From: Hortaea werneckii | Taxonomy: Eukaryota > Ascomycota > Dothideomycetes > Mycosphaerellales > Teratosphaeriaceae | Direction of reading: 5' to 3' | Assembly (NCBI GenBank): GCA_037044905.1 | Contig: JBAOKB010000107.1 | Coordinates: 1-64,000, forward strand | Length of the DNA stretch: 64,000 nucleotides | In this document: positions 28,601 to 40,700 of the stretch, piece after piece | How the letters are laid out: each line of letters opens with the position of its first letter | Numbering within the stretch: the stretch's first letter is position 1 | The notes under the pieces: generated by a model | What the model was told of the DNA's origin: nothing | The model's database searches: none | What the model saw: only the letters and a program-made list of their open reading frames with translations | Program-made: the position numbers and the translations under genes

Positions 28601-30957
28601 TAGAGGGTTGTGCTTTTCTAACTAAGGTGTCCCTATTACGACATCGTAACTAGCTATATTAACGATATCTAGGCTAATAGTCTCGTAGTGCTATTGGATA
28701 GCTAGGACTAGCGGCATTGTTTCGCTGTCTACTTCGGATAGGGATAATCTATCTGCGACCATTAACTCGTATCCGCCGTCTTTCTTTCGTCGGGTAGCGA
28801 TCCCGTTTTGCTAGATAAAGCTAGTCGATATAAAGTTTCCGCTAGCTCCGGAATCGATTATAGCTTGTGTCGTATGTCTATTAACAATGCATTTAGTACG
28901 GAATACCGGTGCTACTAATGCTATAGGAGCTTCGATAATGTTTACTTCCTAGCGACTACTCCTATCGATAGGGATCCTTTGTTTTATAAATAGTATCCTA
29001 GCGAGTTAGCATCTTCGAGACAGACTTCCTAATTAAGGGGTCTATGTCGTGGGCCTAAGATAACCTTTCCTTGTGTTATTAATACCTTGATTTGTCCTTT
29101 AACAGTAGCTTTAACGTGCCCTAGTATTATGTTTCTCTATATCGGTAATTGTACTAGTTGCCCGATGGGTCTTATCTCCTATTGGCTTACTAACTTAGTT
29201 AACTTCTATTTCATTGCTTCTAACGATATGAGGTCTTCCTAATATGCTTCCTAGATCCGGTATAATTCGTGGAATTGTCCTTTAACTACTTGTATTCGTT
29301 CTCTAAGCCTTCTTGGGATATAGATTCCGTTAGGCGTAATGTAGCTTCCATTAGGTTAAAACGTACTTCCAATCGGTAGTCGTTCTTATACGTATGCTAC
29401 TACGTCGTAGTCTGCGTTAACGAGTCTATAGGTCCAAAACATTGCTCTTAATCGGTCGAGCATGTTGTCGAATTCGATCGGGTACAGTCGTCGTTTCCCT
29501 TAGATCTATAGGAATACGGTTTTAAATTGGTTCGCGATGAAGAGGATCATTCTCCGAGCTAGTCCTACTTCTAAGACTTCGAAATAATATAGTTCGAGGT
29601 CGTCGGGTTCATCGTCGTCGGTATATTCTTCTTTAGATAAATCGTTATCCGTCGTAGCGACTGTTTAGGCGATCATTTGTAGTTGTTCTAGGTTTGGTCC
29701 CGTTAGTTCTAGTTCGGTATCGTTGTTTAGTAGAGATTCTTCTTCTCCTAGTAGTTCTTCTTCCTACTCGGGGGGTGTATTTTCTTGTAGAGTTGCGTCC
29801 TCCCAATTAAATGGTAGTAGAGACCTTCCTCTCCGGGAATTTCCTAAGTCTCTTATCTGCTATAGCGGCTAGCCTCGTACCATCGCGTTAAATTCCATCC
29901 TAGCCTTACGTGGCTTCTTGGGATAGTAACTACTTGCTAGCTTGTCTAAGTTATAGGTTTTATAGTAGTCGTCGTAACAACCCGTCTAATGCATAGCCTT
30001 ATAGTCTAGTTCCGTCTTCGGTTCCTTAACGAGTTTTAATACATCGTAGGCGCCTCGTCCATCGTTTGCTTCGTTAATAGGTTCCTTTATTAGCATTATA
30101 TTAAGCTGCTCCTACGGTCGCACCTTTCGTCCGCGGTAGTCTCGTGCGTAATGCCCTATCTTATAGCAGTTATAGCACTCCGGTCCTTCTCGTTTCTTTC
30201 CTCTATTATTGTTCCCTTAGAACTTCCCTTTTCCCTTAGCTCCTCGCATACCTTTTCCTTTTGGCTTACGCTAGATAATATCTAATTCTATAGCGTCCGG
30301 ATCGCGACGAGACCCTCTAGTCTAACTAGTAGAGTTGTAGCTAGATCGTCCGCGATACTATCTATTATAGCGTTTTTCTATCTTCCTCTCGTAGAGCCTA
30401 TCGTTAATTTCGATAGCATCCTAAATTATTAGTTCGAGAGTGTCGTAAGATGCACCTAAGCGCATAAGTTTATCCTTAACGTCGTCCTTAAGTCTAGTGT
30501 AATACATAGTAAGTAAGGCTTAGTAATCCCACCTAGTTTTGCCTAAATACTCCCTAAACTTAGCGGTGTATTGCGAAGTAGACGTCTTCTGTTTTAAGTG
30601 TTAGATAACTCGGATGGCGACTTGTTTTTCGTTACTTAACCCATAAATATTTCGAATGGCTTTAACATAATTGTCCTAGCTGTTAAAGATTCCTTCGGTG
30701 TCGATGTTCTAGTGCAAGACTTCGTACAACCTAGGTCGAATCCATTGTTAGACTTGTCCCCTAAGGTAAGAGGATGCAAGTAAGGTCTTCTTAGGATCCT
30801 AGGTAATGTTTTTAAAACGAAAGTAAAGTGCCATTTAGTTAAGCTAATCGTCGAGCTTCGATCGATCGCTATAGTAATAGTCCGGTCTAGCGACTTTAAT
30901 ATTTTTGTCGTAGGTACGCTACTAAACGCTAGTGTCTCGGTTCTCGGATGGAGCCAT
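25577..30957 (-). pseudogene. Gag-pol relic of copy B
   Basis: Colinear with gag and pol of copy A from the ATG at 30957 to a pol stop at 25577-25579, but full of TAG/TAA codons. The chromodomain frame extends three residues further than in A. The gag C-terminal block around 29150-29290 differs from A by non-RIP substitutions and resembles copy D. Confidence 0.92.
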
Positions 30958-30996
30958 TATTGTCTAAGGTACAAAGTTCCTTAAGGGTGTTTAAAG

Positions 30997-31398
30997 TGTT
31001 ACGACCCTACGAAGTAGTGTTACGGGTTTAGAGCTCTTTAGAACAGATGTGTTAAGACAACTAGGTTGTAGGATAACTAATTGTAACAAGGCTGTTAGGT
31101 CTCTACCTAATAGTCGGATTGCAACATAAGTTAAACACACGAACTCCTAATAAGAAACGTGCCTAGTTATATACATAAGAGATTCGTGTCTTTATACATC
31201 TAATCGCCTAGTCGCTTAGCGATTAGTCGCTTAGTAATCGCTCGGTCGCTCGTCGACTAGTCGACCACTTGCATATATGTAGTTAGTCGCCTACTAAGGC
31301 AGCGCTTACTTGTATACTAGTCACGTGACCCTTGTCTCCTCTAGCCCCTACTAGCTAATCGCTTCGGGTCTAACCGTCTCGTAACCGTGCTCGTAATA
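30997..31398 (-). repeat. Copy B 5' LTR (402 bp)
   Basis: Starts TGTTACGACC and ends CGTAATA. Compared with copy A, the half nearest 31398 (U3) has a different sequence with repeated AGTCGCTTAG/GATTAG-like words, while the U5 half is similar apart from RIP changes. GTCACGTGAC and the CATATATG core are retained. Confidence 0.94.
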
Positions 31399-32070
31399 GC
31401 TACCTAGAAACTATCTACTCGGCAATTTCGGCTATATACTATTTATATAGTCTAAGACAGAGTAGGAATAGTTTATTAGATTTAAGCGTCCTCCCTAATA
31501 TCTCTATATATTACTTACAATTATCGAAGTCGTCCCGATATTATACTATATATAGTTTATTAAAATGTTATATTATGGCCTAAACGTCTCTACCGCTAAG
31601 TTTCGACGCTTAAATACTAGCCCTATAGTACAATTACTAGTATAGGATATTAGAGGCGCTAATACCGCCCCTAACTCTCTTATTCCTCTTATAATTCTAA
31701 TAGAGGATATCCGCTTATCTATATCTTAACGAGATGCCTTTAAAGGTAATTTAGGTCTTAATAGTACTTAATAGAAGCTAACTATACTATCTCTATTATT
31801 AATACTATTAATAGGACTATAAGCTAGTAAGTATTTAATTAACGGAGGCGGTTATCTTACCTTCTTAAGTAATCCCTAGGCAAAAATATATAATCTCCTT
31901 AACTAGTTTACTAAACTAATAGACGTAGAACATCTAATAGGGTATTTTTAAAACACCTCGCGTTATTAATATAGTATTAAACATGTTAATTAGACACTTT
32001 AGCTTAATAATCTAAAGTAGCTACCTTTAGAAGAGATAACTAAGTACAAATAACGTAGAAGGGCGTAAAG
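31399..32070. other. RIP-mutated AT-rich DNA, origin unknown
   Basis: Continuation of the sequence interrupted at 17797. TpA-rich, no surviving frame, no LTR or transposase motif that I can recognise. Confidence 0.5.
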
Positions 32071-32370
32071 GGAAGGAGGGCGAGGATTAAGATAAGAATA
32101 GGAATAGGGAATAGAGAAGGGGAATAGAGAAGGGGAATAGGGAATAGAGAATAGGGATAGGGGATAGAAATAGGAATTAGGAATAGGTATAGAGAATAAG
32201 GATAGAGGAAGGAGGATAAGAAATAGGGAATAGGTAATAGGATAGGAATAGGAATCGAGAATAGGGATAGGGGATAGTAATAGGAGTAGAGAAAGGGGAT
32301 AGGGATAGGGATAGGAGATAGGAGACAGGATTAGGATAAGGACGGGGGTAGGGATAAGGATAAGGGTAGT
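32071..32370 (+). repeat. Purine-rich low-complexity array (GGGATA/GGAATAG words)
   Basis: About 300 bp of imperfect short words such as GGGATAG, GGAATAG and AGAATAGG on the plus strand, almost free of C. The period is irregular (6-12 bp). It resembles a degenerate simple repeat; on the minus strand it opens a meaningless Tyr/Pro/Leu/Ser-rich frame. Confidence 0.75.
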
Positions 32371-33570
32371 AGTCCTAAATATAGTCCTATTGTTAAGCTT
32401 AATAGTAAACACTAATCTAATATTAGTACTAATAATACTCGTTCTAAAAACGCGGAAGCGATACAAACGAGAAGCCGAGGTAGAGGTCTTAATATAGGTC
32501 TAATAACCTTAATATATATAGTTATATAAGCCTACTTTATATAGTTAAAAAATGATTGTAATACTAATATAGAAAGAAGCCTTTTTTATTCCTTCGTAGC
32601 GCCTACAATTATAATGCGTCTAATATATCTATCTTTACTAACATTAGTATAAGTAGGGACTTATTCTTTCTTAATACTAGTAATACTAACTAGAGAGATC
32701 TTATTATTACTATCTTAGAAGCTACTTTTAAAGGAGCTTTCGGTTAGTATAAAGATGTAATAGGGGTATTACTAAATTCTAGACGCATTTATACAAAAGC
32801 GCTTTAGGTATATATACTATCCTTTTAAGAATTATGTTCTAATATAATCTATTAAGTAAAGCTAAAACATAACTATAGACCCGAGACGGCTATACAAAGG
32901 GGATTAGTTGGATTAGTTATAGCAATTCTAAAAAATAAGCTTATAAGGCTATATAGGGGTTTTCTACTAGAAGGTAGCATAATTAATATATAGTAGCCTA
33001 GCGACAATAGGAAGAGGTTACTTAGTACCGCGTATCTAGGCGCCTTAATTAGTCTATTATATTACGTTCTATATAGAAATAGTAATTCTAAGACTATACT
33101 ATACTAGAGCGGACATAAGGGTAATAGTCTAGCCTACGGATACCTTTATACCCCTATTACGCTAAAGGCTATACATAACCTTAGTAGAATTAATAGCTAA
33201 TAAGGCTAAGCGTAGGCTCTAAGACCTTGCCCTAGGAATATAGAGTAGGGCCTTAGACTTTTAGTAGAGTTTAGGCGTAGGCTCTAGAAAGTTTAGCAAA
33301 TCCTAGTAACTACTAGGTAAATAGATAACACCTTACTAGAAGGTTAAGGATTGCCTAGATTATATAAATAGTATATTAAACCTTTATATAGTAGGGTACC
33401 CTAATAACGACATTAAAGCGTATAGTGTCGCGAGATATAAGCAATAATATATTATAGATTAATTAGAATGGATTAGAAAGAGTGTTATAATACAAAGACT
33501 AGGTAAGGAAATTAGCGCTCCTAACATAGCGTGCATAGTAGTAGCAACCTTATGCCTAATACCTCTAGCT
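32371..33570 (+). other. Decayed AT-rich DNA with a possible LINE RNase H remnant
   Basis: No open frame survives. At about 33105-33125 the plus strand reads TAG then codons for S-G-H-K-G-N, which with a RIP-type stop in place of Trp would match the W-x-G-H-x-G-N core of LINE/Tad-type RNase H. This is a single short motif and a weak identification. Confidence 0.25.
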
Positions 33571-34283
33571 CCATGCTAGTTCCAACTCTAACTTAAGAAT
33601 CCTAGCCTCCTACTTCGTAAGCTCTTCGCGTAGCGAGCTTATATTCTTACGACGCGGCTTAGTAGCGGCCCTAGCAACCCTTGCCGCTACCTAAATCGAG
33701 CACGTCTTCCTGTCGAACCGATAGCGAGCGCAGCTATACCCAAAGCTAGCCGCCTAATACTTGTTACGCGCTACGGCAGAATAGTAGCGGCAGACCTAAT
33801 CCTTCTTACGGCATCGATTATAGGCCTATAGAGCGACTACACCGTCGTCTAGCTTCTCTATACGACCGACGTGCGACAGCACTGTCTGGCGGTCTGCCTT
33901 TTAACGTACCCATACAACCTCTGTAGTCGAATGAGAATAGTATCTGCCGCGCTGTTGGGGGCGGCGATTCTCGGTCGTGGAATAATGTCCGGACGGCAGC
34001 TGGGTTCGCGGTTGCTGCTGTTAAGGCAATAATACGGAGGCGCGGCGTTGGGAAGTAGTGGTCGAGGCAAGTTCATCTCCACTATTGACGGGGTCGAGAG
34101 GTGGCTTTTCTTGGGCCTAAGTAATAGCAGCGCTCAAGGGTGAGTCGTGGATGGCCGGGTTGTCCTGATGCTCGGCGGTAGTAATGCCGGAAGGCGAATC
34201 GCCACGGCTGCGACGGCGACGCGCCTAGGGAGTATACGGCACGTCGTAGACATCGCGACTTCTCTTGTGACCGGTGGCCCGCT
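33571..34283 (-). pseudogene. Unidentified protein relic with nine RIP-type stops
   Basis: One minus-strand frame of about 238 codons from 34283 to 33571 is interrupted by nine stops, seven TAG and two TAA, never TGA, as expected if CAG, CAA and TGG codons were hit by RIP. Between them the text looks coding: a hydrophilic Ser/Pro/Gln-rich first half, a short coiled-coil-like SHVGRIEKLDDGVVAL, a Cys-containing basic segment (NRCRKKD, VCRYY, YSCARYRFDRKTC) and a Lys/Glu-rich end (SLREELTK). Base composition is less biased than in the flanks. I do not recognise the family; a host gene or a transposon gene are both possible. Confidence 0.45.
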
Positions 34284-35640
34284 AACTACAAAACAGTTAT
34301 GAGCGGCTCGAACCCAAAGCTTCCCAAGGGCTCGAGAACTTACAGCAGCCCACGAGAAGAGACAAGCCGACCTCGTGCCGGCGGCCGTTGATCCTGCTTA
34401 CCCTGGCGGGCAGGAAAATGAGCGTGAGCTCCACGAGAAGGGCGGCCGGTCATGGCCGTTGTTCGATTGCGACTCCGATGTATGATGCCGCCACGAACAA
34501 AGAACGCTTGAGGTGTTTGCCTAAAAGTGCACAGTGTGCAGGTTGGATTTCATGCATGTTTCAGTTCAAGCTTTGAAAGATGCGCAACCGAAGGAACATT
34601 CAAGCTAGTCTAGCTGGTGGCAAAAGCACGTGCTTCTCAAGAGCGTCCCAGTAATATCTTGCAGCACACTCTCACTACTTAGTGCACATCCCGCTCATTC
34701 GCTCAGAAGAGCACGCCCGTCGGCTCATCCATTCGCAAGCGCCAAGCCATATCGACGAACATCAATGACTTCATAAAACAAAAGGAGGCGATCCAGAGGA
34801 CTTTCAAATGCAGCAACACTCTTAATGTGCTGAACAGCTGCCATGCAACCACTATCACGGACCAAAACGTTGCTGCCCTGGCAGAGAGATCCAAGTGTTG
34901 TGTCACTTTAGTGTCAGATGTCTCTGATGCATCTACAATTGCGGACGAAAGTGAGTAGCACAGGACTCCGGCGGCCACCACGAATCAATACTCTGCCGAC
35001 TCCACAACAGTATGAGCGTCTGGACTTCGTGGGTGGGTTTCGGCTAGTGCGGCGGTGTAGAGACTAAGTGGGTGATGGTAGTGATTCCGGGTGGTTGGGC
35101 TGCGACTTTCGGGGTCGAGGGAATCTGTGGCACCCAAATGGCGCTCATGTTCGGACTAGGGAAGAGGCTGTAGGTCTCTTTGTGCAGGTGTGGCCGGACA
35201 CAAGGATTGAACGGAGTAGATGATGGTGCCCCGGTCGAGTGAAGGCTTTGAGCGTGCCCAAACGAGAATCCTGCACTCTTTAGTAACCCAGTGGTTCACG
35301 GGGACGCACGGCATCTCTGTCGACAACATGGTTGACAAGAGAATGCTTGGCTCACCTGTTGACGAATTGAAAACCAGTAGAGTAGCTAGATTGAAATTGG
35401 TTGCGCAATGCTCGTCGTTCTCTATTTAATCCTAATGTCTTCTAAATCCTACGGTTGGGGTTGGGACAAGACTGCCATACGGAGCTCATTTGGCGTATAC
35501 AGCCTTCTAATACTAACTAGCCCGCGAGCTACTTATATGTCGATCTCGAAAGTTGATCTCGCCTGCCGTAGACAGCTAGAATGTACTTTATTCTTGCCTA
35601 CTCCATAAGTTGTTTAGCTTGGCTGTCTACGCTAGGAACT
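34284..35640. other. Less-mutated island, no gene identified
   Basis: CA and TG are again common and GC is near that of the left arm, in contrast to both sides. Open frames at 34388-34576 (+), 34703-34981 (-) and 35220-35429 (+) show no family motif. It may be single-copy DNA that escaped RIP or the upstream part of the broken gene at 33571-34283. From about 35.5 kb the RIP bias returns. Confidence 0.4.
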
Positions 35641-37779
35641 ATTGGCTCGATTAGTTGTGTAAGACCTATGAGACAGGTAAGACAGCAGCGAGCGTGCTGC
35701 GAGGCATGTGTTAGGAAGCAGTAGGAACCATCGCTATAGAACAATCCCTTACGAGAGACATTAGGATGTTCCTAGGTAACATAGGTCCCTATAGCGCCTC
35801 TCTTACTACTAATGGCTTGCGAGGGAACCACTTGTTTTCCTTTTCTATAGTAATTCATTCGCTAGAGCCGGTTAAGGTTATGACCTCGAGCACTTATACT
35901 TAAAAGTTATACCCTAACATTAAGTCACCAATTTATAGTCCCTACGAAGACCTCCTTATAGACGCGATACCTCTTGCGCTCCTTATACCGTAAACTAAAT
36001 TGGCCTACAAAACACTTTTAAATTAAACTAACCGCTTGCGACTAATCGACCCTCTACTATAGAAGCACCTACCTAAAGTCCTATGTAAGAGAATATATAC
36101 AATTACTAAAATCGATTACGCCCTACTTAAGGGGCGACTATACTTCTCCTTTAGCTCTTCAAGATTAAACATGTTCTAATTTGCGGCGATAGCGGGTGTC
36201 CTATCTCGCTATTTTATTATTAAACTCGAAACTAGCGATAGCGCTCTATAGATTAGAAACATCTTAACTAGGTAGTTAAGTATCTATTAGTAGAGTAGAC
36301 ATCCTGTCCTAGTCTATTGTAGTAGAGCGGTTATACTTAGAAGCGGAGATATAATCTCTATAGGGTTAGGTACTACCCTAAGGTTTCTAGTAGTCTTACT
36401 AGGCTCTAAGATTAACGTAGTCTAGAACTATAGCTAAAAGAAGACGGATACTTAGAGATCGCCTTAGTATATAAGAGCTAGTAAAGATAGTAGTAAGTAT
36501 TTATATAAGTATCCTTCCGAGGATAATTCCTTATAGGCGACTTTAACTAAAGAGTCTTAACGTACTAGAGGCTACTAGGTCGCTTATTAATCGTAAGATT
36601 ATAGAAAAGTCCCTAAAGATACTACGTTTAAGCCCTCGACTACTACTACTAGCCTTAAAGAGGTAGCCGATGTAATTAAAATTGAGGTTAGTAGTATAGA
36701 GGAGAGGATAACTACCGTCTTAGGCTATTAGGGCTAGTATAATAGAAGCAAGAGTACTAGGTAGCTTATAAATAGCGGTCCTAGTTCCTACGACCTACTA
36801 GTATTTAAGAGAATAGTAAATCTAGTTAATATAAACCTTATAAGGCTATAAAGTAGAGCGTAATACTTTATAAAGCTAAGATAAAGGAGATCTAGCGAGA
36901 TAGGTCGAGAGGTAGTAGGTACTTTAGAGTATAGCCCTTTATAAGTAGATTAACCTAAACGAAGAAGATTTTGCTATCTAGAGCCTAAAAGCTTATTCTA
37001 AACTATTATTGCAATTAAAGCTAGAATTGTCTTAGTCGTAATTTAAACTACTATATCGTACTAATACTTAGGCGAGGATTAAGTATATAGTAATAAGTGT
37101 CTCGTTAGAAATAGCTAGAACATAATTAGCTAAAGGTAGCTAAGACTAGCTATAAGAACAATATTAAGATCTACTAGTAAATTATTTAATAGGGAAAACA
37201 TATATAAATCTCTACAAGACTATAATTAGTATATAATAGAAAAGGTTTGTTACTTTTATAAGACAAGTTATATTTTAGCCTATCTAGTTACCTTATATAC
37301 CTTTACCGACTTTCTACCCTATAAGATAACTATTATTGTCTACTATACTAGTATCTTCTATCTCTTCCTTCTTATCTTTTCTACATATCTCGCCTATCCT
37401 ACTTAGTACGTTCGATATATATTCGTCCTCTCTAGAAAGCGGTATTCCTAAGGGGATACTAGCTCGTTACAACAATGAGTTAGATAGCCTAGGAATTACC
37501 TCTTTTCTTAACTACCTTATAGTAAACGTTAGAGAAAGGTTATAGTAACAAGTAGTTACTATATCCTATAGGCTTTCTAAAGACTTATACTACTAGCCTA
37601 TATCGATATTAGAGGTCTCGCTACCCCTAGTACTATCCTTAAAAATATAAAGTAGAATTTCGAGGCGTAGTTTCTAGAAGGCTTTACTATAAGACACCTT
37701 ACGTTAAAGTATATTATAAACGTCTTTTGTCGTAGCTAGAAAGTAGGCAAAAGCTACTAAGAAAATAACTAGGCGCCTA
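35641..37779. other. RIP-mutated AT-rich DNA, origin unknown
   Basis: Strong TpA bias and no surviving frame. It probably contains the decayed 5' part of copy E or another repeat, but I find no 5' LTR or gag start of the family here. Confidence 0.45.
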
Positions 37780-40700
37780 CGATATATTAAAGCTCGCTAA
37801 GGAACTAAAGATAGAACTAAACTATAAGGCTATATATTAGATAGGTTACTACGACGACTATTATAAGACCTACGAATTAAACAAGTAAGTAAGTAGTTAC
37901 TATCCTAAGAAGCTACGTAAGGCTAGGATAGAATTTAATATAATAATACGAGGCTAGCTACTATAGTAAATAAGAGACTTAGGAAATTTCTAGAGAGGAA
38001 GGTCTCTACTACTATTTAATTAGGAGGACGTAACTCTATAAGAAAACATACCTCTTAAGTAGGAAGAAGAACTACTAGAGGAAGAAGAATCTCTATAAAA
38101 CAACGATCCTAAACTAGAACTTATAGGACTAAATCTAGAACAACTATAAATAATAGCATAGACTATAGTAGTATAGGACGGTAGTTTATTAGAGGAAGAA
38201 TATATAGATAACAAAGAGCTAGATAACCTTAAAGTATCGGTATTTACTATTTAAAGATCTAAACCTATTAAAAGGATAATAATCTTTATTATATATTAAC
38301 TCGAGACTATATTCTCTAAGATCTAAGGGAAACGACGACTTTACCTAATTAAGTTCAACAATATACTTAACTAAATTAGAGTAATGTTCTAGAACTATTA
38401 ACTTGTTAACGTTAATTATAATATAGTAGTATATGTATAAGAACGACTACTAATTAGAAGTATATTCTAACCTAATAGAAGCTATATAACGCCTAATAGA
38501 ATCTATATTCCTAGAAGTATTAGAGAACGAATCTAGATTATTAAGGCACGACTATATAAACTATACCGAATCTAGGAAGCTTATTAAGAAGACCTTATAT
38601 TATTAGAGGTAATATAGTATAAGTTAACTAATTCTATAAAGCAATAGGAACTAAAGCCTATAGGACTATTAGTATAACTACTAATATAGAGAAATATAAT
38701 ACTAAGGTATATTAAAGCTACTATTAAGGGATAAGTTAAAGTATCGATAATATAAGGAAAGGTTATCCTAGGACCTAAAAACAGACCCTTTAATTAGGAA
38801 GTTTGTCTTAAAGACGCTAACTCGCTAGGATACTATATAAAAAACGAAGGATCTTTACTAATAGAAGTAGTTACTAGGAAGTAAATATTATTAAAGCTCC
38901 TATAGTATTAGTAGTACTAGTATTCTATACTAAATATATTATTAATAGATACGTAATATAAGCTATAATCGATTCTAGAGCTAGTAGAAACTTTATATTG
39001 ACTAGTTTTGTCTAGTAAAATAGAATTACTACCTAACAAAAGAAAGATAGTAGATATAAATTAATAGTTATAGATAGATTATCCTTATCTAAAGTAGATA
39101 GCAAAATAATGCCGCTAGTCCTAGCTATTTAATAGTACTATAAGACTATTAGCCTAGATATTATTAATATAGCTAGTTATAATATTATAATAAAGATACC
39201 TTAGTTAGAAAAGCATAACCCTCTAATAGATTAGAGAAAAAGAGTACTTAAGTTTAAGTAATATAGTTATATTACTAATATCTACCCTATATATCGATAG
39301 TATATAATAGTAGATAAAAAGAAATAGTTCTATAAATTAGAATATTGACCGATAATATATACTAATAGAAATAGTAAAAAGATAATCTCTATAGATACTA
39401 AGCTAGCCTAGCTAGGTTATAAGGTAAGAGATAAAGAGAGAACTAACGTACTTCTAAAGATCCTTAAAGAGTTTAAGAAAGAGAAACTACTCTTCTAGAA
39501 AAAGGAAGAATTAGCCGCCTTACCTAAATATTAACTATAGGATTACTAAATATAACTTTAGCCTAGGAAAGATCTACTATAGGGGCTACTATATAGGTTA
39601 TATAAAAAAGAGCTTAAAGAGTAACGATAATAGCTAAAAGAAAAGAGTAATAAAGGATAGATAAAGAAATCTTAATCGCTAGCTACTTTACTAGTAATAT
39701 TTATTCTAAAAAAAGGAGGAAAACTACAAATAATAATCGACTATCGATAACTTAATAAAGTTATAGTTAAAAATCAATATCTACTACCTAATATTAAAGA
39801 AATATAAGATCGACTTACTAGAGTAAACTAGTATTTAAAGATCGACCTACGAGACGTATTCTATATAGTATAAATAGCTAAGGAAGAAGAATAGAAGATA
39901 GCTTTCTAGATATACTATAGACTCTACTAATTTCGAGTTATACTAATAGGACTTATAAATACCCTAGCGATATATTAATAGCTCGTAAATAATATACTAC
40001 GAGACCTACTTAATATTACTATTATAGTATATATCGACGATATTTTAATCTTTACCTAAGGAAGCTAAGGACAATATACTAAAGATATATAAGTAGTACT
40101 AGAACGACTTAGTATAGTAGACTATAAGACTATACCTAAGAAATATAAATTCTATAAGAGAGAAATCGAATTCTTAGGATTTATTATTAGTACTACTAGA
40201 ATTAAGATAGACCTAAAGAAAGTATAATCTATCGAGGAATAGCTAATACTAAAGATAGTTAAGGATATCTAAGCCTACTTAGGACTCGTAAACTATAATA
40301 GAAAATTTATTAAAGGATATTCTAAATTTGTAATTCTACTTATAAGTCTTACAAAAAAGGATACTAGGTTTATATAAATAGAAAAAGAAGGAAAAGGTAT
40401 TCTAATAGCTTAAACAAGTATATATATAGTTACTAACACTTATACTATTTAATATAAAGAAACTAGTATAAGTTAAAACTAATATATCTAATTTAGTAAT
40501 AGGTACTTACCTTACTTAAAAATATATTAGCAAAAGACATCTAATAGCGTACTACTTAAGAAAAATAATACTAGCGGAATAGAACTACAAAATCTATAAT
40601 AAAGAATTGCTAGCGATTGTTATAGTATTATAATACTAGAAAGTTTACTATAAAGGAGCTATAGGACTAACAATATATACTAACTATAGGAACCTTTAAT

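Larger units (their letters stand above)
17798..31398 (-). mobile_element. Copy B: RIP-damaged chromovirus (Ty3/gypsy), interrupted by copy A
   Basis: Complete element in minus orientation: 3' LTR (17798-18003 plus 24806-25001), internal region 25002-30996, 5' LTR 30997-31398. Target duplication GCTAC at 17793-17797 and 31399-31403. Removing copy A and its 5-bp duplication leaves 6,799 bp, the family length. It follows copy A along its whole length but with pervasive CA-to-TA/TG-to-TA changes and many stops, so it is dead. Besides RIP changes it has blocks of ordinary substitutions in U3 and in the gag C-terminus that it shares with copy D, marking a second subfamily. Confidence 0.93.

Noticed and set aside
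32071..32370. Telomere-like GGGATA array
   Set aside because: The unit is irregular, not TTAGGG, and lies inside decayed repeats rather than at a chromosome end.
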